In this document: one piece after another, positions 19,253 through 27,377 of the stretch
Numbering within the stretch: position 1 is the first letter of the stretch
Layout of the letters: every line of letters begins with the position of its first letter
Source: CTSOIL-112 sp049291875
Lineage (GTDB): Bacteria > Pseudomonadota > Gammaproteobacteria > Burkholderiales > Burkholderiaceae
DNA: 64,000 nt
NCBI GenBank assembly: GCA_049291875.1
Contig: JBATQE010000020.1
Location: forward strand, 6,560-70,559
Reading direction: 5' to 3'
Notes under the pieces: model-generated
Database searches by the model: none
Seen by the model: the letters and a program-made list of their open reading frames with translations, nothing else
Told to the model about the DNA's origin: nothing
Position numbers and translations under genes: made by a program

Positions 19253-22200
19253 ATGTGGTTCACTCGCGTCAGTATTAAAAACCCCGTTTTCGCCGTGATG
19301 GTCGTGCTCGGCCTCGTGGTGCTGGGCATTATGGGGTACAAAAAAATGGCGGTTGACCAGTTTCCCGATGTGGAAATTCCGGTCATCGTGGTGCAGACCA
19401 CTTACTCGGGCGCATCGCCCGCCTCGGTCGAGAACGACATCTCGCGACCGATCGAAGAAGCGATCAACACGGTCGGCGGTATCAAAACCCTGACCTCACG
19501 CTCGTATCAAGGCATTTCCGTGGTCATCGCGCAGTTCGAGATGAACACGAACATGGACAACGCGCTGCAAGACGTACGGGCGAAAATCGACCGCGTGCGG
19601 CGCGAGCTGCCGAGCAACGCCGACGACCCGATCGTGACGCAAAACGACCCGAACAGCCAACCGATTTTATCGCTCGTGGTCTCGGGCAGCGACAATCGCT
19701 CGCTGCGCGAATTGACCGATATTGCCGAAAACGTGATTAAACCGCGCTTGCAAACCGCGCGCGGTGTGGGTGAAATCAATGTTTTGGGCGGTGTGAATCC
19801 GCAAATGAACATCGTGCTGGACCCGAATAAAATGAATGCGCTGGGCATCGGCATCAACGAAATCGCCACCGCGATTAAAAACGCGAACCAAGAGCTTCCC
19901 GCAGGCGTCGTCAAAAATCAGGAAAAAGAACTCACCGTCCAAGTCAAAGGCCGCTTAAAAGATGAGCAGGATTTTCGCCGCCTGATCATCGGCACTCGCG
20001 GCGGTCAGCCAGTGTATTTGGAGCAGGTGGCGCAGGTGGAAGACGGCATTGCCGAGAAGAAAAGCGCCGCCATGACCGACGGACAGCCGACCCTCTCGAT
20101 CACCATCATCAAATCCAGCGGCACGAATACCCTGGAAGTCGCGGACAACGTGCGCACACAAATGGCGCAGTTGCAAAAAAGCCTGCCCGAAGACATCAAA
20201 GTATCCACTCGCCAAGACCAAACCGTCAGCATTCGTTCCAGCGTGAATGAAGTGCGTAATACGATTTTCGAAGGCGCATTTTTAGCGATTTTGATTGTAT
20301 TCTTATTCCTGCACTCGTGGCGCAGCACGGTCATCACCGCAGTTACGCTGCCGGTCTCGATCATCGGTACGTTTGGTTTCATGTATGTGCTCGGTTACAG
20401 CATCAATAACCTGACCTTGATGGCGCTCTCGCTCTCGGTCGGCCTGCTGATTGATGATGCCATCGTGGTGCGCGAAAACATCGTGCGCCACATGCAGATG
20501 GGCAAAGACCATTACAACGCCGCGATTGAGGGTACTCAGGAAATCGGCTTGGCGGTACTCGCCACCACGCTCAGTATCGTCGCGGTATTCTTGCCGATTG
20601 GCTATATGAACGGCACCATCGGCCAATTTTTCCACCAATTCGGCATCACCGTGGTGATTGCGGTGCTGCTGTCGATGTTCGTATCCTTCACACTCGATCC
20701 GATGCTCTCGTCCAAATGGCACGACCCTGACTCGGAACGGCCGCTGGAGCAGCGTACCGGCGCACGCGTCTTGGTCTGGTTTGAACGGCAAGTGGAAGCC
20801 TTCAGCGACGCTTATCAAAACATGCTCAAATTGGCGCTCAAACACCGCATCATAACGCTGGCGATCGCCGCCGCGACCTTTGTCATCAGCCTGATGATCG
20901 TACCCATCATCGGCTCCGAATTTGTGCCACAAGGCGACTATTCGGAAATGAATGTGAAATTCAAAACGCCAGTTGGCACGTCGCTGGAGCAAAGCACGGA
21001 CAAAACCCGTCAGGTGCAAGCCGTGCTCAAAGAGAAATTCCCCGAGGTGGATTACAGCTTCGCGCGCATCGGCGGCGGCACGAATGACAACAATGTGGTC
21101 AGCCTGTATGTCAAACTCAAGCCGGTCTCGGAGCGCTCGCGCAAAGTCAACGCTTTGCAAGGCCCGATGCGCGAAGAATTATCCAAAATCGCCGGCATTC
21201 GCCTGTCCAAAGTCACGGGTCAAGAAGGCGGGCCCGCAGGCTCGAACAAACGTTTGATTTACAACATCCAAGGGCCGGATTTGAAACGCCTTGAAGCCTA
21301 CAGCACCGAAGTTTTGGCCGCACTCAAATCCGTCCCCGGGCTGATGGATTTGGAGTCCTCGGTTGCGGAGAAAAAACCCGCGCTGGACATCGTGATGGAT
21401 CATCAAAAGGCTGCCGATCTGGGCGTGAACAGCAGCGCGGTGTCTTCGGTTCTGGCCGGTATGATTACGGGCTACAAAGCCGGCAGTTGGCGCGCGCCGA
21501 ATGACCGCGACTACGACATTGAACTGCGTCTGCCTGCCGATCAGCGCACCCGCCCGGAGGATGTGGTGAATATGAAAATCACCACCGGCATCAACACCGG
21601 CACGGGCGAACCGATTCAAATTCGTGTAGGTGACGTGGCCGATGTGCGCTATGGCGAAACGGCCACCGAAATCGTGCGCGAGAATCTGGTGCGACAAATC
21701 CGCATCGACGGCAATCCGATGAACCGCAGCGTCGGCGATGTATCGAAGGACATTCAAAGCGTGCTTGATCGGGTCAAATGGGAGCCGGGCTATGGTTACT
21801 CGGTCGCCGGCGATGCGCAGGACTCGGCGGAGTCCGCCGGACATGCCGCTGCCGCATTGGGCTTGGCGGTCATTTTCATTTACATGGTGTTGGCGTCGCA
21901 ATTTAACAGTTTCATTCAGCCGGTGGCGATCATGAGCACCCTGCCTTTGTCCTTGATCGGCGTGTTTTTGGCCTTGCTGATGTTTAACTCCACGTTGAAT
22001 ATTTTCTCCATCGTCGGTTTTATTTTGCTCATGGGTTTGGTCACGAAAAACGCGATTTTGCTGATCGACTTCATTAACCAAGCGCGTGCGCACGGCGCCA
22101 CCCGCACCGAAGCGATTTTGGAAGCGGCGCATATCCGTTTGCGCCCGATTCTGATGACGACTTTGGCAATGATTTTCGGCATGTTGCCGCTGGCATTGGC

Positions 22201-22378
22201 GCTGGGCGAAGGCGCCGAACAGCGAGCGCCGATGGGTCAAGCAGTGATCGGTGGTACGATCACATCAACCTTATTAACACTGGTAGTCGTACCGGTGGTG
22301 TACACCTTCCTTGACGATGGTGCAAGCAAAGTGCGACACTGGTGGGCGAATCGTCATGCAAGCCATAATGGCGCATGA
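19253..22378 (+). CDS. RND-family multidrug efflux pump, inner-membrane component
   Basis: A 1,041-residue proton-driven transporter of the AcrB/MdtB/HAE1 superfamily. TM1 begins at once (VSIKNPVFAVMVVLGL), and the large periplasmic loop starts DQFPDVEIPVIVV. The proton-relay motif is present as GLLIDDAIVVREN in TM4, where Asp-Asp is the essential pair. The second half repeats the layout, ending with GLVTKNAILLIDF and MTTLAMIFGMLPLAL. It starts 15 nt after the fusion protein gene. Sequence character is closer to the MdtB/MexK-like heterologous group than to AcrB; substrate range cannot be read from it. Confidence 0.95.
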   Translation: MWFTRVSIKNPVFAVMVVLGLVVLGIMGYKKMAVDQFPDVEIPVIVVQTTYSGASPASVENDISRPIEEAINTVGGIKTLTSRSYQGISVVIAQFEMNTNMDNALQDVRAKIDRVRRELPSNADDPIVTQNDPNSQPILSLVVSGSDNRSLRELTDIAENVIKPRLQTARGVGEINVLGGVNPQMNIVLDPNKMNALGIGINEIATAIKNANQELPAGVVKNQEKELTVQVKGRLKDEQDFRRLIIGTRGGQPVYLEQVAQVEDGIAEKKSAAMTDGQPTLSITIIKSSGTNTLEVADNVRTQMAQLQKSLPEDIKVSTRQDQTVSIRSSVNEVRNTIFEGAFLAILIVFLFLHSWRSTVITAVTLPVSIIGTFGFMYVLGYSINNLTLMALSLSVGLLIDDAIVVRENIVRHMQMGKDHYNAAIEGTQEIGLAVLATTLSIVAVFLPIGYMNGTIGQFFHQFGITVVIAVLLSMFVSFTLDPMLSSKWHDPDSERPLEQRTGARVLVWFERQVEAFSDAYQNMLKLALKHRIITLAIAAATFVISLMIVPIIGSEFVPQGDYSEMNVKFKTPVGTSLEQSTDKTRQVQAVLKEKFPEVDYSFARIGGGTNDNNVVSLYVKLKPVSERSRKVNALQGPMREELSKIAGIRLSKVTGQEGGPAGSNKRLIYNIQGPDLKRLEAYSTEVLAALKSVPGLMDLESSVAEKKPALDIVMDHQKAADLGVNSSAVSSVLAGMITGYKAGSWRAPNDRDYDIELRLPADQRTRPEDVVNMKITTGINTGTGEPIQIRVGDVADVRYGETATEIVRENLVRQIRIDGNPMNRSVGDVSKDIQSVLDRVKWEPGYGYSVAGDAQDSAESAGHAAAALGLAVIFIYMVLASQFNSFIQPVAIMSTLPLSLIGVFLALLMFNSTLNIFSIVGFILLMGLVTKNAILLIDFINQARAHGATRTEAILEAAHIRLRPILMTTLAMIFGMLPLALALGEGAEQRAPMGQAVIGGTITSTLLTLVVVPVVYTFLDDGASKVRHWWANRHASHNGA

Positions 22379-22454
22379 CGGATATGATTGGACAGGGCGA
22401 CTTCTCATCCCGATGAAATTGAGTTGATTGATGCGTCTTAGAGAGGAGCATACG

Positions 22455-23153
22455 ATGAAACGAACCGCTTTATACAATATGGTGCAACAGCAAATCCGCC
22501 CGTGGGATGTGCACAATCGCGAGTTATTACGCTTATTGCACAGTTTGCCGCGCGAAGATTTTTTACCGACCGAACTGCGTCCATTCGCCTACATGGACAT
22601 CGAATTGCCGCTGGTGCTCAATGACGGCGACAACACCGGCACCAAACTCATGCCGCCGCGCCTGCTCGCGCGCATGGTGCAGGAGTTGGACTTGCAAGGC
22701 ACGGAAAACGTCGCGCTCGTCGGTTTGGGCGACGGCTATTTGGCGGCCTTGCTGGCCAAATTCGCGCGCACCGTGACCGCCTACGAAATCAACGAAAAAA
22801 TCCTGCGCTTTGCGCAAAACAACCTGAACCAAGCGAATGTACACAACGTCAATTATGAGTTGAGTAACGGCCTGAAAGCCAGCTCCGACAAATTCGACGT
22901 ACTCGTGTTGGCCGGCAGCATCGCGCGCCTGACGCCCGCATTGCTCAATAAAATCGCGGTCGGCGGACAAATGCTCGTCGTGGTCGGCGAACCGTCAGCG
23001 CCGATGATGAGCGCCGTACTGGTGACGCGCACCGATGAGCAATCATGGGCGCAGAAAACCCTGTTTGAAACCATTCTGTCGCCGCTGTCCGACGACGAGC
23101 GCAAAAAAAGCGCAACCCCAACAGCGGGCAAAGTCTCTCAGTTCACCTTCTGA
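22455..23153 (+). CDS. Protein-L-isoaspartate O-methyltransferase-like protein
   Basis: A 232-residue Rossmann-fold methyltransferase related to Pcm. It keeps the N-terminal region (MVQQQIRPWDV, LPREDFLP), the AdoMet glycine loop (LVGLGDGYLAALLA) and the following acidic residue in YEINEKI. The usual Pcm active-site stretch with a Ser/Thr before PxxVA is replaced by NTGTKLMPPRLLARM, so repair activity is uncertain. Proteins of this type are regularly encoded right before tolC in Burkholderiales. GAGAGGAG lies 6 nt before the chosen ATG. The stop overlaps the tolC start by one base (TGATG). Confidence 0.82.
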   Translation: MKRTALYNMVQQQIRPWDVHNRELLRLLHSLPREDFLPTELRPFAYMDIELPLVLNDGDNTGTKLMPPRLLARMVQELDLQGTENVALVGLGDGYLAALLAKFARTVTAYEINEKILRFAQNNLNQANVHNVNYELSNGLKASSDKFDVLVLAGSIARLTPALLNKIAVGGQMLVVVGEPSAPMMSAVLVTRTDEQSWAQKTLFETILSPLSDDERKKSATPTAGKVSQFTF

Positions 23154-24595
23154 TGAAAGCCCCCATGCGTCATTCACGTTCGACTCCTCGACCAATGCGC
23201 CGCACCCGCACCTCATGGCGGCTCGCGGCGCTGCTGTGCGCCGTCAGCAGCGTCTGGCTCACCCAGCCCGCGCACGCCTACGACCTATGGCAGGCGTATC
23301 AGGACGCACAGCGCAACGACCCGACGTATCTCGCCAGTGCGGCGCAGAATGACGTATTGAATGCCCAAAAAGCCCAAGTGCGCGCCGCCGTACTGCCAAC
23401 CGTCACCCTCTCGGGCGGCGTGTACAACACCCGCAAACAATTTTGGGGCGAAACCAAAGCCGTGAATAGCCGCACGCATCCGGCCAGTCTAACCGTTGGT
23501 CTGAACCAGCCAATATTCGCGCTCGACAAACTGACCGCACTCAAACAAGTGGACGTACAGAGTTCCATCGTCGAGCTGAAAATCGCGCAAGCCAAACAAG
23601 AGCTGATCACCCGCGTGGTACAAGCCTATTTCAGCGCATGGCTGACCGAGCACAATGCGCGCGTCGCCGACAATGTGGCCAAAGCCGCCGAGCGCCAGTT
23701 GGAAATGGCCAAGAAAAACTTCGAGATCGGCAACACCACCGTGATCGACACGCAAGAAGCAGAAACCGTCTGGCACAATGCGCAAGCCTCGCTGATCAAC
23801 GCGCATACCACGTGGGACAACGCCAAATCCGCGCTCGAACTACTGACCGGACGTGCGATTAACGAGCCGTTATCCAACATCCGCGCGCCCCTCAAGCTCA
23901 AAATGCCCGTACCGGGCAGCGCCGACTCATGGGTAGAGCAAGCCAAACAAAACAATTACAACGTACAAATTGCCCAGCTCAACTACCGATTCAACACCTT
24001 GGACACCACGCGCATCGGGCAAAAACGCCTACCGCAAATCAACGTCGTGGCCAAACGCACTTGGGGTAACACCAACTTGCAACGCGAGCCGGACGAGCAG
24101 TCCGCCGTGACCACCGTTGGCCTCGAACTATCCATGCCGATTTTCGATGGCGGCCTGATCGGCGGCCAAGTGCGCGAAGCGCAAGCGCAGGAAAACATCA
24201 GCTTCCAAACCCTGCGCGCCACGCAGCAAAACGTTGCACAAAGCACGCGTGCAGCGTATAACCAAGCGGTGAGCGGTTTGGCCACCATCAATGCACTGGA
24301 AAGCGCGCGCGGCGCGGCGCAAAAGTCCGCCGACTCAAACATCCTCGGCTACCAACTCGGTATGCGCATCAATATCGACGTATTGAACGCGCAAAATGCC
24401 TACGCACAAGCGCAATACAACCTCGCGCAAGCGCAGTACAACACGATTTTAGGCAATGTGAATTTAAAAGCCGCGATCGGGCAATTGGGTGACGATGATG
24501 TTCAATACATCAATGCCCTGTTGAGTCACGCGAATACCAGCGATAGCAGCGATACCAACAACAGCAACGCGCAGCCAACCCTACCTAAAAAGTAA
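23153..24595 (+). CDS. tolC: TolC-family outer-membrane efflux channel
   Basis: A 480-residue outer-membrane factor with a signal peptide (basic start, hydrophobic 23-38, cleavage after AHA near residue 42) and two structural repeats typical of TolC: AYDLWQAYQDAQRNDPTYL at the mature start and long alanine- and glutamine-rich helices later (YNLAQAQYNTILGNVNLKAA). It forms the trimeric exit duct for the fusion protein and RND pump encoded upstream. The Ser/Asn/Asp-rich C-terminal tail is low complexity. The start overlaps the Pcm-like stop by one base, so the pair is translationally coupled. Confidence 0.95.
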   Translation: MKAPMRHSRSTPRPMRRTRTSWRLAALLCAVSSVWLTQPAHAYDLWQAYQDAQRNDPTYLASAAQNDVLNAQKAQVRAAVLPTVTLSGGVYNTRKQFWGETKAVNSRTHPASLTVGLNQPIFALDKLTALKQVDVQSSIVELKIAQAKQELITRVVQAYFSAWLTEHNARVADNVAKAAERQLEMAKKNFEIGNTTVIDTQEAETVWHNAQASLINAHTTWDNAKSALELLTGRAINEPLSNIRAPLKLKMPVPGSADSWVEQAKQNNYNVQIAQLNYRFNTLDTTRIGQKRLPQINVVAKRTWGNTNLQREPDEQSAVTTVGLELSMPIFDGGLIGGQVREAQAQENISFQTLRATQQNVAQSTRAAYNQAVSGLATINALESARGAAQKSADSNILGYQLGMRINIDVLNAQNAYAQAQYNLAQAQYNTILGNVNLKAAIGQLGDDDVQYINALLSHANTSDSSDTNNSNAQPTLPKK

Positions 24596-24596
24596 C

Positions 24597-24628
24597 AAAA
24601 AGCCGACTGACAAATCAGTCGGCTTTTT
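24597..24628. terminator. Bidirectional terminator between tolC and degS
   Basis: A perfect stem of 10 bp (24601-24610 with 24615-24624) extended by A and T runs, with the 4-nt loop CAAA. It lies 1 nt past the tolC stop and ~25 nt past the convergent protease gene. Confidence 0.93.
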
Positions 24629-24653
24629 GTTTCTATATGGATTCACTTCAATC

Positions 24654-25781
24654 TCACGGCGCCGTTGCCACCACGGGTCGTTCTCCGGCGGTGGTTTTCA
24701 ATTCCAGACCTTGACCGTTGCGCTGAATGCTCAATTTCACCGCTTCACCCGGTTTGAGCTGCGCTACGACATTAACCATGCTGTTGACATCAATGATATC
24801 CGTATCATTGATCTTGGTCAAAATATCACCCACTTGCACGCCCGCTTGCGCCGCCGGCCCGTTGGTCGCGACACTGGCGATGATGACGCCGCTGGCGTTG
24901 GGCAAATTGAAGGCTTTGGCCATTTGCGGGGTGATGTTTTGGCTGCTTGCGCCGATATAGCCGCGCGAGACTTTACCGGTTTTGATCAGCTCTTCGGCCA
25001 CTTCTTGCAAGGTTGAGACCGGAATGGCAAAGCCAACACCGGCGTTACCGGTGTTGTTGCCCGTGCCAGAATTGACGATGAAGTTGTTGATGCCGACCAG
25101 ATTGCCATTGGAGTCGATCAACGCACCACCCGAGTTACCCTCGTTGATCGCCGCGTCGGTCTGGATGAAATTTTCAAAGGTATTCACGCCCATTTTCGTG
25201 CGGTGCAGCGCCGAAACAATACCCATGGAGACGCTTTGTCCGACGTCGAACGGATTGCCAATGGCCAAAACCACGTCACCCACGCGCAATTCATCTTCGC
25301 GCCCCATGGTGATGGAGGTGAGATCAGGCAAATCGATTTTTAACACGGCCAAATCATTGTCCGGATCAACGCCGACCAGCTTTGCCGCTGCATCGCGGTT
25401 GTCATCCAGCACCACTTGAATCTGCGTCGCGCCGGAAATCACGTGCTGGTTGGTGACGATGTAACCTTGCTTATCGATAATCACGCCCGAGCCGCTGCCT
25501 TTTTCAATGCCCGCGGTCGCGCTATTGGTGGTGTAAATGCGCACGACGGAAGGAATGGCTTTGGCCACCGCTTCATGGTAGGATAGGCCGGCCAGATTGG
25601 CCGGTGCTTGCTTGAAAGTCAGATTCGCGTTCGGATCGGCCTGCTTCACCGCGACACTGCCGCGCCCCAGCGTGGATAGGTTGAACGGCAACCACTGCGG
25701 TTTGAGCGTGATGACGATGAACGCCAGCAAGACCAATACCGTCACGATTTGTGTTAACCCTAACCAAACTTTTTTGAACAT
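24654..25781 (-). CDS. degS: Membrane-anchored HtrA/DegS-type serine protease
   Basis: A 375-residue protease: N-terminal membrane anchor (residues 7-26), trypsin-like domain with triad His113 (TNQHVI), Asp143 (DNDLAVLKI) and Ser217 (NEGNSGGALI), and a single PDZ domain (about 275-365, GYIGASSQ to IQRNGQG). One PDZ and a non-cleaved anchor match DegS/AlgW, which start the sigma-E cascade; no sigma-E genes are in view, so that role is inferred. The chosen ATG opens the anchor helix. Its start codon shares bases 25780-25781 with the divergent nif3 start codon, an unusual arrangement. The label could also be AlgW or HhoB. Confidence 0.9.
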   Translation of the reverse strand: MFKKVWLGLTQIVTVLVLLAFIVITLKPQWLPFNLSTLGRGSVAVKQADPNANLTFKQAPANLAGLSYHEAVAKAIPSVVRIYTTNSATAGIEKGSGSGVIIDKQGYIVTNQHVISGATQIQVVLDDNRDAAAKLVGVDPDNDLAVLKIDLPDLTSITMGREDELRVGDVVLAIGNPFDVGQSVSMGIVSALHRTKMGVNTFENFIQTDAAINEGNSGGALIDSNGNLVGINNFIVNSGTGNNTGNAGVGFAIPVSTLQEVAEELIKTGKVSRGYIGASSQNITPQMAKAFNLPNASGVIIASVATNGPAAQAGVQVGDILTKINDTDIIDVNSMVNVVAQLKPGEAVKLSIQRNGQGLELKTTAGERPVVATAP

Positions 25782-26526
25782 GAACCGTACCCAATTACTC
25801 AATGAAATCGAACTGTTGCTGAATCCCTCACAGTTCAAAGATTATGCCCCGAATGGACTGCAAGTCCAAGGCAGGGACAGTATAACGAAAATTGCCTGCG
25901 CTGTCACAGCAAGTCAGGCCGTGATCGATGCCGCCGCCGATTGGGACGCCGATGCGTTGCTTGTACACCACGGTTATTTTTGGCGCGGCGAAGACGCCAG
26001 CATCGTCGGCATGAAATACCAACGCGTGCGTCGCCTGATCGAAGCCAACATCAACCTCATCGCCTACCATTTACCGCTGGACGCGCACCCCACGCTGGGC
26101 AATAACGCCCAACTCGCGCACAAGCTCGGCTTGAGCGTCAGTGGGCAATCACCGACCGAACCGCTGGTCTGGTGCGGCACACACGATGGCAACCCAACGC
26201 TGGCGCATTTTTGCCAAATGGCCGAGACCGCACTGGGACGCAAACCACTATTGATTGGCGACACACACGCCCACCTCGGACGTGTCGCATGGTGCACCGG
26301 CGGTGCGCAAGACTACATCCACGAGGCCGCACTTCTCGGCGCAAACACCTACATCTCCGGCGAAATCTCCGAGCGTACCTACCACGAAGCGCGCGAACTG
26401 GGCATCAACTACCTCGCCTGCGGCCACCACGCCACCGAACGCTACGGCATACAAGCGCTGGGCAAACACCTATCGGCGCAGTTTGGGCTGGAATACCGCT
26501 TCATCGACGAAGACAATCCGGTTTAA
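25780..26526 (+). CDS. NIF3-like dinuclear metal centre protein (GTP cyclohydrolase I type 2 family)
   Basis: A 248-residue NIF3/YbgI protein. The conserved start MNRTQLLNEIELLLNPSQF with KDYAPNGLQV, the metal histidines in ALLVHHGYFWR and YHLPLDAHP, GGAQD and GHHATERYG near the end are all present. The family binds two metal ions; the cellular role is unsettled. The start was fixed by this conserved N-terminus and overlaps the divergent protease start codon by two bases. A longer open frame upstream lies antisense in the protease gene and is rejected. yigZ follows after 9 nt. Confidence 0.93.
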   Translation: MNRTQLLNEIELLLNPSQFKDYAPNGLQVQGRDSITKIACAVTASQAVIDAAADWDADALLVHHGYFWRGEDASIVGMKYQRVRRLIEANINLIAYHLPLDAHPTLGNNAQLAHKLGLSVSGQSPTEPLVWCGTHDGNPTLAHFCQMAETALGRKPLLIGDTHAHLGRVAWCTGGAQDYIHEAALLGANTYISGEISERTYHEARELGINYLACGHHATERYGIQALGKHLSAQFGLEYRFIDEDNPV

Positions 26527-26535
26527 TCAACATCT

Positions 26536-27099
26536 ATGCAGCAAATCCTAAGCAGTGGCTTCGCCGAACAAACCATCCAAAAATCACGCTTCATCGCCCG
26601 CGCCGCCTACGCCGACAGTGAACAGTCCGTCGCGGCCATGCTACGCCAACTCGCTAGCGACTACCCCAACGCCAGCCACCTCGCCTATGCCTATCGCATC
26701 CAAACGCCCGACGGCATCATCCTACGCTTTTCCGACGACGGCGAACCTTCCGGCACCGCAGGCAAACCCATCATCCCGCATCTCGAAGGACGCGAACTCA
26801 TCAATATCTGCGTTGGCGTGATTCGCTACTACGGCGGTATCAATCTGGGGACGGGCGGACTGGCGCGCGCCTACGCGGGTACGGCGAAAATGGCACTGGA
26901 CAACGCCACTTTTAGCGAATTCATCGAACAAGCCGAATACGAACTCACGCTCAACTACAAACAAATCGACAGATTCAAGCGGGATTTAGCGCAGCTCGGC
27001 GGTGAATTGATTCATGCCGAATTTGCCGATGTGGTACACGCGTGGGTGCGCGTGCCGATTAGCGAATGGGATGCGTTGCGCGACAAATACGCTGTTTAA
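26536..27099 (+). CDS. yigZ: IMPACT/YigZ family protein
   Basis: A 187-residue protein with the IMPACT-domain signature DDGEPSGTAGKPI (around residue 67), followed by VVRYYGG-like VIRYYGGINLGTGGLARAY and a C-terminal DUF1949-like half. The family is linked to translation control in eukaryotes; in bacteria the role is not established. It follows nif3 by 9 nt and is probably co-transcribed. Downstream sequence changes to a palindromic element and integron cassettes, so it marks the left edge of the acquired segment. Confidence 0.93.
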   Translation: MQQILSSGFAEQTIQKSRFIARAAYADSEQSVAAMLRQLASDYPNASHLAYAYRIQTPDGIILRFSDDGEPSGTAGKPIIPHLEGRELINICVGVIRYYGGINLGTGGLARAYAGTAKMALDNATFSEFIEQAEYELTLNYKQIDRFKRDLAQLGGELIHAEFADVVHAWVRVPISEWDALRDKYAV

Positions 27100-27130
27100 T
27101 ATTAGGTTTCACCAATTGATTCAGTAGCTT

Positions 27131-27216
27131 GTAGGGTGTAAATCATTTCCGATTGGCACACAAAAAACATCGGATACAAACAAAAAGGTGGGCAAATTAA
27201 AATTTGCCCACCCTAC
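27131..27216. repeat. Composite palindromic element beside the cassette array
   Basis: An ~86-bp unit bounded by inverted 8-mers GTAGGGTG (27131-27138) and CACCCTAC (27209-27216). Inside are a 6-bp pair (27148-27153/27169-27174) and a perfect 12-bp stem with a 2-nt centre (27187-27198/27201-27212). It lies 31 nt after yigZ and may be a mobile palindromic repeat, and could act as its terminator. The remaining gap up to 27301 shows no gene. Confidence 0.6.
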
Positions 27217-27301
27217 TTGCTCTTTTATTGACTTGGCTAACGGTATCTACGGTATCGAGGCTACGCGCTTACGAAATATGTTGATCGATTTGTTAATTTA
27301 C

Positions 27302-27370
27302 GCCTAACGTCTGAATTGAGCGGCCTCGCGCGGCTTTTCGTGCGAGATCCTTTCGAATGATGGGTTCGGC
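27302..27370 (-). other. attC-like recombination site of the nuclease cassette
   Basis: On the minus strand the site runs from GCCGAAC (27370-27364), 8 nt after the nuclease stop, to GTTAGGC (27308-27302), which fits the GTTRRRY core. The end motifs are complementary with one mismatch. The interior has an imperfect stem (CTCGC with GCGAG plus a further C-G pair). It is less regular than the other attC, so the inner L boxes are uncertain. Confidence 0.68.
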
Positions 27371-27377
27371 GTCATAG

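Noticed and set aside
20303..21160. Minus-strand frame of 285 codons within the RND pump gene
   Set aside because: Charged low-quality sequence opposite a conserved 1,041-residue transporter.
27236..27242. A third GTTAGCC core (minus strand) beyond the last attC
   Set aside because: There is no matching partner site or stem to form an attC, and the motif is short enough to occur by chance.
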